From Nostocoides sp. HKS02 (GTDB taxonomy: Bacteria; Actinomycetota; Actinomycetes; Actinomycetales; Dermatophilaceae): a stretch of 64,000 bases of DNA. How positions within the stretch are numbered: position 1 is the stretch's first letter; each line of letters begins with the position of its first letter. The stretch spans positions 744,001 to 808,000 of the forward strand of contig NZ_CP046121.1 of the NCBI RefSeq assembly GCF_009707485.1, given 5' to 3'. Position numbers and translations under genes: made by a program. Under the pieces are notes generated by a model. It was not told where the DNA came from, did no database searches, and saw only the letters and a program-made list of their open reading frames with translations. Below, one piece after another: positions 1 through 11,058 of the stretch.

Positions 1-2
1 GC

Positions 3-1477
<1,475 letters not shown>

Positions 1478-1481
<4 letters not shown>

Positions 1482-2401
1482 TCCCCGCACCGAGCAGCGC
1501 CGCACCCACCACGGCCCCCGCGCCCGGCTCGTCGGGTGTCCTCCAGGTGACGGGCGAGCTCATCGCCTCGCGCCGGGCCGGCGCCTACCACCACCTCACC
1601 TTCGTGGCACCGGGCTTGGCCGAGCTCGCTCGCCCGGGCCAGTTCGTCGCGCTGGCGGTCGGTGGGGAGGCCGGCGGCACGCTCCTGCGCCGGTGCTTCT
1701 CCATCCACAAGGTCAGCCCGTCAGGGACCTATGGCGGCACCGTCGACGTCGTCATCTCGCCGGTCGGGCCGGGCACCCGGTGGCTGAGTGACCTGCGCGC
1801 GCACGACGAGGTCGACATCGTGGGTCCCCTCGGTCGCCCCTTCCCGCTGCCGACCGAACCCGTTCCCTGCGTGCTCGTCGGTGGTGGCTACGGCAGTGCC
1901 CCGCTCTTCTGGCTCGCCGAGACGCTGCGCGAGCGCGGCTGCCACGTCGAGCTTCTGCTCGGGGCCGCGACCGAGCAGAAGCTCTTCGGCGTGGTGGAGG
2001 CCCGCCGCAGCGCCGACGGCGTCACCGTCACCACCGACGACGGTTCGATGGGCACCAAGGGCTGGGTGTCCGATGTCCTCCCCGCGGTCATCCGCCGCAC
2101 CGGGGCCGCGGTCGTCTACGGCTGTGGCCCGATGGGCATGCTCCAGTCGGTGAGCCAGGTGGCCACGGACGAAGGCGCTGTCGCCCAGGTGGCGGTCGAG
2201 GAGTCGATGGCCTGCGGGGTCGGCGTGTGCATGACGTGCGTGCTGCCCGTGAAGGGCAACGACGGCCTCACGCGCATGGTGCGGTCCTGCGTCGAGGGCC
2301 CGGTGTTCCGTGGCGACCGGGTGCGCTGGGAGGCCTTCGCCGACGGGGTATGCCGCGTGCCCGCGGACGCGGTCGGGGCGCCCCGGGGCGGAGGTCACTG
2401 A
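1478..2401 (+). CDS. pyrK: Dihydroorotate dehydrogenase electron transfer subunit
   Basis: PyrK is the FAD and [2Fe-2S] subunit that passes electrons from PyrD (class 1B) to NAD+. The 307-residue protein has a ferredoxin-reductase-like fold: the FAD motif region RRCFSIH near residue 72, a nucleotide-binding stretch ([17 protein letters not shown]) near residue 130, and a C-terminal cluster motif CGVGVCMTC followed by a more distal Cys in VRSCVEG. The N-terminus carries a Pro/Ala-rich leader of about 20 residues before the conserved fold. ATG at 1478 overlaps the carB stop, and its own stop overlaps the pyrD ATG by one base, which indicates translational coupling. A start further upstream would lie inside carB. 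Confidence 0.95.
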
Positions 2402-3438
2402 TGGGCCTGTTCACGAGCACCCGGCATACCGATCCGCCGCCGGACGCGCCCACCGAGGGCGGCACGGCTTCAGCGGCGAGCGCGCCGGTGGACATGTCGG
2501 TCACCCTGGCCGGGGTCACCCTGCCCAGCCCGATGATGACCGCCAGCGGGTGCGCCGCGAACGGCCAGGAGCTGGCGCGGTTCTTCGACCTGCGCGAGCT
2601 CGGTGCCTTCGTCACCAAGTCGGTCATGGCCGAGCCGCGCTCTGGCCGGGGGACGCCGCGCATGGCTGAGACGCCGTCCGGCATGCTCAACTCGATCGGT
2701 CTCCAGGGACCCGGCATCCACGCCTTCGTGGACAAGGACCTCGCCTGGCTCAAGGCCCAAGGGGCCCGCGCACTCGTCTCCATCGCCGGGAACACGAGCG
2801 GGGAGTTCGCCGACGTGGCGGGCATACTGCGCGCCAGCCCGGCGTTCGACGCGGTCGTCGGGGTCGAGGTCAACATCTCCTGCCCCAACGTCGCCAACCG
2901 CGGGCTGGTCTTCGCCTGCGACCCCATGGCCAGCGCGAAGGTCATCGCCCTGGTCCGTGAGCAGCTGCCTCGGGACGTGCCGATCTTTGCCAAGCTGACG
3001 CCCGACGTGACCGACATCGTCAGCGTCGCGCAGGCGTCGGTGAAGGCCGGGGCCGACGGGCTCACCATGATCAACACGTTGCTGGGCATGGTGATCGACA
3101 CGGACCGGCTGCGGCCGCAGGTTGCCGGGGTGACCGGTGGGCTGTCCGGACCCGCGGTGCGCCCGGTGGCCGTCCGGGCCATCTGGCAGACCCGCGCCGC
3201 GATGCGCGAGGGTCGGCTCCCGACGGTGCCGATCATCGGCGTCGGGGGAGTGCGCACCGGGCGCGACGCACTCGAGCTCGTGGCGGCTGGCGCGAGTGCG
3301 GTGCAGGTTGGCACGGCGACCTTCAACGATCCCGGCGCACCCGTCCGAGTCGGGCGCGAGCTGCGTGACCTGTTGCGGGACAAGGGTTTCGAGCGGTTCA
3401 CCGACGCGGTGGGCGTGGCACACGAGAGGATGGCATGA
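2401..3438 (+). CDS. pyrD: Dihydroorotate dehydrogenase, class 1B catalytic subunit
   Basis: This enzyme oxidises dihydroorotate to orotate with FMN in the cytoplasm. The 345-residue protein shows the FMN and substrate motifs NSIGLQGPG (about residue 98), VNISCPNV with the catalytic Cys of the class 1 enzymes (about residue 160), TMINTLLGM and the C-terminal phosphate-binding IIGVGGVRTG...QVGTA. The Cys, rather than Ser, and the adjacent pyrK gene both indicate the NAD-linked class 1B enzyme instead of the membrane quinone-linked class 2 enzyme. The first 30 residues are a low-complexity extension. It overlaps pyrK by one base and pyrF by four. Confidence 0.96.
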   Translation: MGLFTSTRHTDPPPDAPTEGGTASAASAPVDMSVTLAGVTLPSPMMTASGCAANGQELARFFDLRELGAFVTKSVMAEPRSGRGTPRMAETPSGMLNSIGLQGPGIHAFVDKDLAWLKAQGARALVSIAGNTSGEFADVAGILRASPAFDAVVGVEVNISCPNVANRGLVFACDPMASAKVIALVREQLPRDVPIFAKLTPDVTDIVSVAQASVKAGADGLTMINTLLGMVIDTDRLRPQVAGVTGGLSGPAVRPVAVRAIWQTRAAMREGRLPTVPIIGVGGVRTGRDALELVAAGASAVQVGTATFNDPGAPVRVGRELRDLLRDKGFERFTDAVGVAHERMA

Positions 3439-4304
3439 CGGTGGGCGAGGCGATGGGTGCGACGTTCGGTCAGCGGTTGAGGACTGCCGTCGACACCTAT
3501 GGGCCGCTGTGCGCCGGCATCGACCCGCACCGGGCCCTGGTCGAGTCGTGGGGTCTGGGCTACGACCTCGACGGGCTCGCCGCGTTCACGGACGCCTGTG
3601 TCGAGGCGTTCGCCGGCCACGTCGCCCTGGTCAAGCCGCAGTCGGCCTTCTTCGAGGTGTTCGGGTCGCGGGGGCTGGCCGTCCTCGAGGGCGCCATCCG
3701 GGCGCTCCGCGAGGCGGGCACCCTCGTGCTGCTCGATGGCAAGCGCGGTGACATCGGCTCGACGATGGCGGCGTATGCCGAGGCCTACCTCGGTACCGAG
3801 GCGGTGGCGCCGGTGGATGCCATCACGGCCAGCCCCTACCTCGGCTTCGAGGCGCTGCGCCCCGCCCTCGACCTGGCGGCCCGGACCGGTCGGGGCGTCT
3901 TCGTCCTCGGCCTCACCTCCAACCCGGAGGGCCGGTCGGTCCAGCACGCCCGGCTGCGCGAGGTGAGCGTGGCGGAGACCATGGTCGTCGGGGCTGCCCG
4001 CGAGAACGCGGAAGCCCGCGGGCTCGGGGTGCTCGGCAGCATCGGGCTCGTCGTGGGTGCCACCGTGGGGTCGGCCGTGCAGGAGCTCGAGCTCGACCTG
4101 GCGGGTGCGAACGCCCCGTTGCTCGCCCCGGGGGTCGGTGCGCAGGGCGGGACGAGCGACGACCTGCGCCAGGTGTTCGGTGACGCGTTGCCCAACGTCC
4201 TCCCGGCGAGCAGCCGCGAGGTGCTCAGCGCGGGGCCGGACGTCGGCGGCCTGCGGGACCGCGCCATGCGCACCAGCGAGGCCATGGCTGCGATCATGCG
4301 CTGA
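3435..4304 (+). CDS. pyrF: Orotidine 5'-phosphate decarboxylase (type 2)
   Basis: This enzyme makes UMP by decarboxylating OMP, the last step of pyrimidine synthesis. The 289-residue protein belongs to the longer type-2 (mycobacterial-like) family. It has LCAGIDPH near residue 24, VALVKPQSAFFE near 62, the catalytic DGKRGDIGST near 94 and a C-terminal phosphate-binding region LLAPGVGAQGG. ATG at 3435 overlaps the pyrD stop by four bases. The upstream order carB-pyrK-pyrD-pyrF places four pyrimidine genes in one transcript. A short hairpin begins at its stop codon. Confidence 0.96.
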   Translation: MTVGEAMGATFGQRLRTAVDTYGPLCAGIDPHRALVESWGLGYDLDGLAAFTDACVEAFAGHVALVKPQSAFFEVFGSRGLAVLEGAIRALREAGTLVLLDGKRGDIGSTMAAYAEAYLGTEAVAPVDAITASPYLGFEALRPALDLAARTGRGVFVLGLTSNPEGRSVQHARLREVSVAETMVVGAARENAEARGLGVLGSIGLVVGATVGSAVQELELDLAGANAPLLAPGVGAQGGTSDDLRQVFGDALPNVLPASSREVLSAGPDVGGLRDRAMRTSEAMAAIMR

Positions 4305-4322
4305 CCGACAAATCGGTCATTT
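4302..4322 (+). terminator. Short hairpin after pyrF, possible weak terminator
   Basis: TGACCGA at 4302-4308 pairs perfectly with TCGGTCA at 4313-4319 around a four-base loop, followed by TTT. The pyrF stop codon is part of the left arm. The stem is only seven pairs and the T run only three, so this may be a weak terminator or an operator-like palindrome ahead of mihF. A TACAGT element at 4379-4384 could be the -10 of a separate mihF promoter. Confidence 0.4.
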
Positions 4323-4457
4323 CGGACTCGCCGGGGCAGGACGGCAACCTCGGAGAGAATCACCTCGGTTCGGTTGCTACAGTCCAGTGTCAAGGGTTCA
4401 GTTCCCTGCACACAGTCAGTCCGCGCGATGACGAGCGACCCCACAAGGAGTAATGCC

Positions 4458-4775
4458 GTGGCCCTCCCCCCGTTGACCCCGGAGCAGCGAGCCGCGGCCC
4501 TGGAGAAGGCCGCCGTCGCCCGCCGTGAGCGTGCCGCGGTCAAGAACCGCCTCAAGTACGCCCAGGGCTCCCTCAAGGACGTCATCGTCGACGGCAAGGA
4601 GAACGAGGTCGTCGGCAAGATGAAGGTGTCCGCCCTGCTGGAGTCCATGCCCGGCGTGGGCCGGGTCCGAGCGCGCCAGATCATGGAAGAGGTCGGCATC
4701 TCCGAGAGCCGCCGCGTGCGGGGCCTCGGCGCCAACCAGATCTCGGCGCTGCTCACCCGCTTCGACGAGGCGTGA
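4458..4775 (+). CDS. mihF: Integration host factor, actinobacterial type (mIHF)
   Basis: This is a small basic nucleoid-associated DNA-binding protein of 105 residues, unrelated in sequence to HU/IHF of Proteobacteria. The N-terminus [17 protein letters not shown], the basic segment [19 protein letters not shown] and the helix-two-turn-helix [25 protein letters not shown] are the family hallmarks. GTG at 4458 is chosen because AAGGAG at 4445-4450 sits seven bases upstream and the protein then has the typical family length; the longer open frame from 4374 would add an atypical leader. The order pyrF-mihF-gmk-rpoZ is conserved among actinobacteria. It overlaps gmk by four bases. Confidence 0.94.
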   Translation: MALPPLTPEQRAAALEKAAVARRERAAVKNRLKYAQGSLKDVIVDGKENEVVGKMKVSALLESMPGVGRVRARQIMEEVGISESRRVRGLGANQISALLTRFDEA

Positions 4776-5356
4776 GCCAGCAGCCCTCCGAGGCGTTGGA
4801 CCGGCCACACCGGCTCGTCGTCCTCGCCGGCCCCACCGCGGTCGGCAAGGGCACGGTCTCCGCCTACGTCCGTGACCACTTTCCCGAGGTGTGGCTGTCG
4901 GTCAGCGCCACCACCCGGGCTCCGCGGCCCGGCGAGCAGGAGGGCGTCCACTACCACTTCGTGGACGAGCCCGAGTTCGCCCGCATGGAGCGCGACGGCG
5001 AGCTCCTCGAGTCCGCCGTCGTGCACGGCCAGAACCACTACGGCACCCCCCGCCACCCGGTCGAGGCGGCCCTCGCGGCGCACCGGATGGCCCTGCTCGA
5101 GATCGACCTTCAGGGCGCGCGCCAGGTCCGCGCGTCGATGCCCGAGGCGCTGTTCGTCTTCCTGGCCCCCCCGAGCTGGGACGAGCTGGTCCGCCGTCTG
5201 GTCGGTCGGGGCACCGAGGACGAGGAGGAGCGCAACCGTCGCCTCGAGACCGCGAAGGTTGAGATGGCGGCCGAGGATGAGTTCGACGTGACGGTCGTCA
5301 ACGACGACGTTCGTCGTGCGGCCCAAGAACTCGTATCATTGATGCGATCCCATTGA
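4772..5356 (+). CDS. gmk: Guanylate kinase
   Basis: Guanylate kinase phosphorylates GMP to GDP with ATP. The 194-residue protein has the P-loop [10 protein letters not shown] near residue 20, the GMP-binding region [11 protein letters not shown]...GVHYHFV, the lid-like [13 protein letters not shown] and a typical length. GTG at 4772 overlaps the mihF stop as GTGA. The neighbourhood (mihF, rpoZ, coaBC) is the usual actinobacterial arrangement. No anomalies are seen. Confidence 0.96.
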   Translation: MSQQPSEALDRPHRLVVLAGPTAVGKGTVSAYVRDHFPEVWLSVSATTRAPRPGEQEGVHYHFVDEPEFARMERDGELLESAVVHGQNHYGTPRHPVEAALAAHRMALLEIDLQGARQVRASMPEALFVFLAPPSWDELVRRLVGRGTEDEEERNRRLETAKVEMAAEDEFDVTVVNDDVRRAAQELVSLMRSH

Positions 5357-5376
5357 CGACAGAAGTGAGTACCCCC

Positions 5377-5640
5377 GTGTCTGGAACCGTCGCGAACCCG
5401 ATCGGCATCACCAACCCGCCGATCGACGACCTGCTCACCAAGGCTGACTCGAAGTACGCCCTGGTCATCTACTCGGCCAAGCGCGCGCGCCAGATCAATG
5501 CGTACTACAGCCAGCTCCAGGAGGGCCTGCTCGAGTACGTCGGCCCGCTGGTGGACTCCCAGGTCCACGAGAAGCCCATGTCGATCGCGCTGCGCGAGAT
5601 CAACCAGGGGCTGCTCACCTCCGAGCCCATCGAGAGCTGA
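5377..5640 (+). CDS. rpoZ: RNA polymerase omega subunit
   Basis: Omega assists folding and assembly of the beta' subunit of RNA polymerase. The protein contains [34 protein letters not shown] (here split as an observed helix pair) and [16 protein letters not shown], all diagnostic. GTG at 5377 is preferred because it places nine residues before [11 protein letters not shown], as in related proteins. In-frame alternatives are GTG at 5365 and TTG at 5353, the latter overlapping the gmk stop; the weak purine stretch AGAAGTGAG does not settle the choice. Identity is certain, the exact start less so. Confidence 0.93.
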   Translation: MSGTVANPIGITNPPIDDLLTKADSKYALVIYSAKRARQINAYYSQLQEGLLEYVGPLVDSQVHEKPMSIALREINQGLLTSEPIES

Positions 5641-5649
5641 CCCCACCCC

Positions 5650-6975
5650 GTGCCCTCACAGCCGGGCAGCGACAGGACACCGCCGCGACCGCCGACCGCG
5701 CGCACCGCGCGCATCGTGCTCGGCGTCGGCGGCGGCATCGCGGCCTACAAGGCCTGCTCGCTGCTGCGCCTGTTCACCGAGGCCGGGCACGACGTCACCG
5801 TCGTCCCGACGGCGTCGGCCCTGCGCTTCGTCGGGGCCCCCACGTGGGAGGCGCTGTCCGGCAAGCCGGTCCACACCGACGTGTGGAGCGACGTCCCGCA
5901 GGTGCCGCACGTGCGCCTCGGCCAGAGCGCCGACCTGGTCGTGGTCGCGCCTGCCACGGCCGACCTGCTCGCCAAGGCGGCCCACGGGCTCGCCGATGAC
6001 CTACTGACGAACGTCCTGCTCACCGCACGCTGCCCCGTGGTCATGGCTCCCGCCATGCACACCGAGATGTGGGACCACGCCGCCACCCAGGCCAACGTCT
6101 CGACGCTCACCGAGCGGGGCGTGCACATCATCCCGCCGGCATCGGGGCGGCTGACCGGCGCCGACACCGGTCCCGGCCGGCTGCCCGACCCCGACGACCT
6201 GTACGCCGTGTGCGCCCGGATCCTCGCCCACGGCACCGCCGCGGTCGACCACGCCGTCCGGCAGGACGGCATACCCGGGGACCACCCCACGGGCCCCCTG
6301 CGGGGCCGCACCGTCGTGGTCACGGCCGGAGGCACCCGTGAGCCGCTCGACCCGGTGCGGTTCCTGGGCAACCGCAGCTCGGGCAAGCAGGGGTATGCCG
6401 TGGCCCGCATCGCCGCGCGGCGCGGGGCCGACGTCGTCCTCATCAGCGCGAACACCGAGCTGACGGCCCCGCCCGGTGTCGTCGTCGTGCCGGTGCAGAC
6501 CGCGCTCGACCTCCAGGAGGCGGTCGAGAAGGCCGCGACCGACGCGGACGTCGTCGTCATGGCCGCCGCCGTGGCGGACTTCCGACCGGCGCACTACCTC
6601 GACGCCAAGATCAAGAAGTCCCACGACCCGGCCGACCCGGACGCCGCCCCGACGATCGCGCTGGTCCGCAACCCCGACATCCTCGCCCGGCTCGTCGAGT
6701 CGCGCGGTGAGGAGGCGAACCCGGTCATCGTGGGTTTCGCCGCCGAGACCGGCGACGACCAGGGCAGCGTGCTCGACCACGGCCGCGACAAGCTCGCCCG
6801 CAAGGGCTGTGACCTGCTCGTGGTCAACGAGGTCGGTGCGGACAAGACCTTCGGTCAGGACGTCAACACGGTCCACATCCTGCGCCAGGGCTCGAGCCAC
6901 GTGGTCGACGCAGGGCCCGCCACCAAGGACGAGATCGCTGCCGCAGTGTGGGACGCCGTGCAGGAGATCCTCTGA
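5650..6975 (+). CDS. coaBC: Bifunctional phosphopantothenoylcysteine decarboxylase / synthase
   Basis: This 441-residue enzyme carries out two steps of coenzyme A synthesis. The N-terminal CoaC flavoprotein (about residues 20-195) has LGVGGGIAAYKA, the flavin and substrate region ATADLLAKAAHGLADDLL and MAPAMHTEMW with the active-site neighbourhood. The C-terminal CoaB part (about 220-441) has VVVTAGGTREPLDPVRF, NRSSGKQGY and a KIKK segment used in CTP-dependent ligation. GTG at 5650 lies nine bases after the rpoZ stop. The first 20 residues are a Pro/Arg-rich extension. Confidence 0.95.
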   Translation: MPSQPGSDRTPPRPPTARTARIVLGVGGGIAAYKACSLLRLFTEAGHDVTVVPTASALRFVGAPTWEALSGKPVHTDVWSDVPQVPHVRLGQSADLVVVAPATADLLAKAAHGLADDLLTNVLLTARCPVVMAPAMHTEMWDHAATQANVSTLTERGVHIIPPASGRLTGADTGPGRLPDPDDLYAVCARILAHGTAAVDHAVRQDGIPGDHPTGPLRGRTVVVTAGGTREPLDPVRFLGNRSSGKQGYAVARIAARRGADVVLISANTELTAPPGVVVVPVQTALDLQEAVEKAATDADVVVMAAAVADFRPAHYLDAKIKKSHDPADPDAAPTIALVRNPDILARLVESRGEEANPVIVGFAAETGDDQGSVLDHGRDKLARKGCDLLVVNEVGADKTFGQDVNTVHILRQGSSHVVDAGPATKDEIAAAVWDAVQEIL

Positions 6976-7065
6976 CCATCGCTAAACTCACGGGGTCCGT
7001 GTCGGTCTTCGTGGATCACCAGGGCGCATGCCCGCCGTCAGTCCGTTGCAGTTGAAGGAGAGTCC

Positions 7066-8286
7066 GTGTCCGCACGTCTGTTCACCTCCGAGTCGGTCAC
7101 CGAAGGCCACCCGGACAAGATCTGTGACCAGATCTCCGACTCCATCCTCGATGCCATGCTCGACCAGGACCCCGGTAGCCGGGTGGCCGTCGAGACGATG
7201 GTGACGACCGGTCTGGTGCACGTGGCCGGCGAGGTGACCACCGAGGCCTACGTCGAGATCCCCAAGATCGTCCGCGACACCGTGCTCGGCATCGGCTACG
7301 ACTCGTCCACCAAGGGCTTCGACGGCGCCTCCTGCGGCGTCGAGGTGTCGATCGGGCAGCAGAGCCCCGACATCGCCCAGGGCGTCGACACGGCATACGA
7401 GAACCGCACGGGCGGCGTCGACCCGCTCGACAAGCAGGGCGCGGGCGACCAGGGCCTGATGTTCGGCTACGCGTGCGACGACACCGCCGAGTTCATGCCG
7501 CTGCCGATCTTCCTCGCCCACCGTCTGGCCGAGCGCCTGTCGGCCGTCCGCAAGAGCGGCGAGGTCGCCTACCTGCGGCCGGACGGCAAGACCCAGGTGA
7601 CCATCTCCTACGACGGCGACAAGGCGGTCAAGCTCGACACCGTCGTGCTGTCGACCCAGCACGCTGCCGACATCTCCCTCGACGAGCTGTTGACCCCCGA
7701 CATCGAGCAGCACGTGATCCAGCCGGTGCTCGCGCAGCTGGCCGAGGAGGGCACCGAGCTCGACACCTCGTCCTACCGCTCGCTGATCAACCCCACGGGT
7801 CGCTTCGAGATCGGTGGTCCGATGGGCGACGCCGGCCTCACCGGTCGCAAGATCATCGTCGACACCTACGGCGGCATGGCTCGCCACGGTGGCGGCGCCT
7901 TCTCCGGCAAGGACCCGTCGAAGGTCGACCGCTCCGCCGCGTACGCGATGCGCTGGGTGGCCAAGAACATCGTCGCCGCGGGCCTGGCCCGCCGCTGTGA
8001 GGTGCAGGTCGCGTACGCCATCGGCAAGGCCCAGCCGGTCGGGCTCTACGTCGAGACCTTCGGCACCGAGACCGAGCCGGTCGATGCGATCCAGTCCGCA
8101 ATCACGTCGGTCTTCGACCTGCGTCCCGCGGCGATCGTCCACGACCTCGACCTGCTGCGCCCGATCTACAAGCCCACGGCGGCCTACGGCCACTTCGGCC
8201 GCACCCATGTCGACGGGGTCACCAACCCGTTCACGTGGGAGCGGACCGACCGGGTCGAGGCCCTCCAGAGGGCCGTCAAGGGCTAG
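7066..8286 (+). CDS. metK: S-adenosylmethionine synthetase
   Basis: MetK makes S-adenosylmethionine from methionine and ATP. The 406-residue protein begins [19 protein letters not shown] and contains [12 protein letters not shown] and [19 protein letters not shown], the ATP, metal and phosphate-binding signatures, at the usual positions. GTG at 7066 follows a good AAGGAG ribosome-binding site at about 7055-7060. The 90-base upstream gap contains no recognisable SAM riboswitch. Length and motifs are normal. Confidence 0.97.
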   Translation: MSARLFTSESVTEGHPDKICDQISDSILDAMLDQDPGSRVAVETMVTTGLVHVAGEVTTEAYVEIPKIVRDTVLGIGYDSSTKGFDGASCGVEVSIGQQSPDIAQGVDTAYENRTGGVDPLDKQGAGDQGLMFGYACDDTAEFMPLPIFLAHRLAERLSAVRKSGEVAYLRPDGKTQVTISYDGDKAVKLDTVVLSTQHAADISLDELLTPDIEQHVIQPVLAQLAEEGTELDTSSYRSLINPTGRFEIGGPMGDAGLTGRKIIVDTYGGMARHGGGAFSGKDPSKVDRSAAYAMRWVAKNIVAAGLARRCEVQVAYAIGKAQPVGLYVETFGTETEPVDAIQSAITSVFDLRPAAIVHDLDLLRPIYKPTAAYGHFGRTHVDGVTNPFTWERTDRVEALQRAVKG

Positions 8287-8352
8287 TCCTGCACCCGCGG
8301 TGCCCGCGGCGCGACCGCGGCGCTGTCACCACGCGGGCATAGGTTCCCTCCC

Positions 8353-10410
8353 ATGAGCGGATCGAGTGCGAGCGAGCAGCTGGAGCTGATCCGCTCCGCG
8401 ATGCCGCCTGCCCCGCGGCGCAGTCGTCCACGTCCCGACCAGGCCGCCGCGTCCGTCGACCCGGTGGCCTCGGTTGTGGTCGACACCGGGCTGGCGCACC
8501 TCGACCGACCCTTCGAGTACCTCGTGCCCGAGGCACTGGCCGAGACCGCTGTGCCCGGGGTGCGCGTCAAGGTGCGGTTCGCCGGGCAGGACCTCGACGG
8601 CTTCGTGCTGGCCCGGCGTGCCGTGGCCGAGCACGACGGGCGGCTCGCGCCGCTGCGGCGGGTGGTCTCGCCCGAGCCCGTGCTCACGCCGCCGCTGCTC
8701 GCCCTCACCCAGTCGGTCGCCGCACGCTACGCGGGCACCCTGGGTGACGTCCTGCGGCTGGCACTGCCCCCGCGCCACGCCGCAGCCGAGCGCGCGCTCG
8801 CCCTCGAGGCCCCGGTGCCGGACCCGCTGCCCGCCTGGCCCGGTGCGGGGCCGGCGTGGGTTCGCTATGCCGCAGGCCCGGCCTATGTCTCCCGCCTGGC
8901 CGCCGGTGGGTCCCCGGCCGCGTCGTGGTTGGCGCTGCCCTCGGTGGACCCACTGGCTGACTGGCCGGCTGCCCTCGCTGCCGCGGCGGCGGCGACGCTG
9001 GCCAGCGGCCGGGGCAGCGTGATCGTCGTCCCCGACCACCGTGACGTGGCTCGGGTCGACGCCGCACTCACCGAGGCACTGGGGCGGGGTCGACATGTGC
9101 GGCTCACGGCCGACCAGGGCCCACAGGCGCGCTACACCGCCTGGCTCAAGGTCCTCCGGGGCCACGTCTCCGTCGTCGTGGGCACCCGGGCCGCGGCCTT
9201 CGCACCGGTCCGCGACCTCGGCCTGGTGGCCTGGTGGGACGACGGCGACGACGTGCTCGAGGAGCCCCGTGCGCCGTACCCCCACGTCCGTGAGGTGCTG
9301 CTCGAGCGCGGTCGGCTCGAGGGCGCCGCAGTGCTGTCCGGGGGTTCACCCGCTCGGTCGCCGTGCACCAGCTCGTCGAGTCCGGTGCGCTGCGCCCGAT
9401 CGTGGCCACCGCCGTGCGCGACGCCGTCCCGCGGGTCGTCGTGGCGGGCGAGGGCGTCGAGGTCGAGCGTGACCCGGCGGCCGCCTCGGCCCACCTGCCG
9501 TCCGTCGCGTGGCGCACCGCCAAGGCCGCGCTGGGGTCCGGTCCGGTGCTCGTGCAGGTGCCCCGCCGGGGCTACGTCCCGTCCCTGTCCTGCCAGACCT
9601 GTCGGACCCCGGTGCGGTGCGCGCACTGCGCCGGCCCGGTGGCCGTGTCGGGCCGGGGAGCGGAGCCGGCCTGTCGGTGGTGCGGTCGCGGGGTCGGCCG
9701 GTTCGAGTGCCGGGCCTGCGGTGGCCGCGAGCTGCGGTCGTCAGTCGTCGGCGCTCGGCGCACCGCCGAGGAGCTGGGCCGGGCCTTCCCCGGCGTGCCG
9801 GTGCACACCTCCGGGGCCGGCGCGGTCCTCGAGCGGGTGGCGTCCACCCCCGCGCTGGTGATTGCGACCCCGGGTGCCGAGCCCGTCGCCGAGGGGGGGT
9901 TATGCCGCGTGCCTGCTCCTCGACGCGTGGGCGAGCCTCGACCGACCCACCCTCGACGCCGGCGAGGAGGCACTGCGCCGGTGGATGGCCGCGGCCGGGC
10001 TGACCCGGGGCGCGGCGGCGGGCGGCCAGCTGGTCCTGTGCGGGGCGCCCACCCACACCACCCTTCCCCCGGTCGAGGCCCTGGTCCGGTGGGACCCGGG
10101 CTGGTTCGCGGGGCGAGAGCTGGCCGAGCGGGTGCCGCTGTCCCTGCCGCCGACCGTCGCGATGGCCACTGTGACGGGCGAACGCCGCGCGGTGGAGGCC
10201 GCCCTGCGCCACGCCGACCTCGGTGACGACGTGGAGCGGCTCGGGCCCCTGCCGGCTGGCGAGACCGACGTCCGGGTGGTCCTGCGGGCGCCGCTCGAGC
10301 GCCGGGCGGCGCTGTCGGCCGCCCTCGCGGGTGTGAAGGCCGTGCGCAGTGCCCGCAAGGAGCGAGCGGTGATCCAGGTCCGGGTCGACCCGCCCGACCC
10401 CGCCCGATGA
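8353..10410 (+). CDS. priA: Primosomal protein N' (PriA-like), broken by two frameshifts
   Basis: Replication-restart protein, 685 residues when the frame is repaired. Segment 1 (8353 to about 9340) holds the N-terminal DNA-binding domain (VDTGLAHLDRPFEYLVPE). Segment 2 (to about 9893) holds the zinc-binding domain with paired cysteines (CQTC, CAHC, CRWC, CRAC). Segment 3 runs from GGYAACLLLDAW to the end. As in other actinobacterial PriA proteins the Walker A GKT motif is not visible and the DEAH-type motif is replaced by WWDDGDD, so helicase ATPase activity is doubtful (family knowledge plus what is seen). The breaks are in G runs: 9340-9344 (five G, one too few) and 9893-9899 (seven G, one too many). 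TAGGTT at 8340-8345 lies seven bases before ATG, suggesting a leaderless transcript. Confidence 0.88.
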
Positions 10411-10414
10411 CGCC

Positions 10415-10441
10415 GGTCTGGCGGGTCTGGCGGGTCTGGCG
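10415..10441. repeat. Three tandem copies of a 9-bp unit
   Basis: GGTCTGGCG is repeated three times without interruption between the priA stop and the def start; a degenerate fourth copy follows. The unit length is a multiple of three, but the region is not coding in any recognised gene. It probably arose by replication slippage. Confidence 0.85.
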
Positions 10442-10512
10442 GGTCCGCGCGGGGTGCGCCCGCGGCATACACTTGGCCGCTCCGCCCCCGCCCCCAGGAA
10501 GCCAGCCAGCCC

Positions 10513-11058
10513 TTGTCGATCCAGAACATCCGCCTCTTCGGTGACCCGGTCCTGCGCACCCCGGCCGAGCCGGTCGTCGACTTCGACCGCGAGCTGCGCC
10601 AGCTGGTCAAGGACCTCACCGACACGATGATGGACGCGCCCGGCGCGGGGCTGGCCGCCCCCCAGATCGGCGTGGGCCTGCGGGTGTTCACGTACTGGAT
10701 CGACGGCGAGCTGGGTCACCTCGTCAATCCGGACCTCGAGCTCTCCACGGAGCTCCAGGACGGCGAGGAGGGCTGCCTGTCGTTCCCCGGGCTGCGGTTC
10801 GAGACCCCACGGGCGCTGCGCACCGTCGCAGCGGGGTTCAACCAGTTCGGCGAGCCCGTCACGATCGAGGGCTCCGAGCTGATGGCGCGCTGCCTGCAGC
10901 ACGAGACCGACCACCTCGACGGCATCCTGTTCATCGACCGGATGGACCGCGAGCAGCGCAAGGCCGCGATGCGGGCGATCCGTGAGGCCGAGTGGGCGGG
11001 CGGTCCGACACCGACCGTCAAGCTCAGCCCGCACTCGACCTTCGGGCGGGGCATGTGA
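10513..11058 (+). CDS. def: Peptide deformylase
   Basis: This metalloenzyme removes the N-formyl group from nascent proteins. The 181-residue protein carries all three signature motifs: [10 protein letters not shown] near residue 46, EGCLSFPG with the metal-ligand Cys near 90, and QHETDHLDG with the two His ligands and catalytic Glu near 133. The start is TTG at 10513; no ATG or GTG gives a better N-terminus than [14 protein letters not shown]. It overlaps fmt, which performs the opposing reaction on initiator tRNA, and the def-fmt pair is widespread. Confidence 0.95.
   Translation: MSIQNIRLFGDPVLRTPAEPVVDFDRELRQLVKDLTDTMMDAPGAGLAAPQIGVGLRVFTYWIDGELGHLVNPDLELSTELQDGEEGCLSFPGLRFETPRALRTVAAGFNQFGEPVTIEGSELMARCLQHETDHLDGILFIDRMDREQRKAAMRAIREAEWAGGPTPTVKLSPHSTFGRGM

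Noticed and set aside
2268..3947. Long reverse-strand open frame (559 codons) opposite pyrD-pyrF
   Set aside because: It is antisense to two clearly conserved genes, is rich in Arg, Pro and His as expected of a shadow frame at high GC, and matches no family.
3836..5326. Long reverse-strand open frame opposite pyrF-mihF-gmk
   Set aside because: Same reasoning: the opposite strand carries well-supported genes with motifs, and the reverse product is low-complexity.
6976..7065. Possible SAM riboswitch upstream of metK
   Set aside because: The 90-base gap has no conserved SAM-I, SAM-II or SAM-IV core; only a ribosome-binding site is evident.
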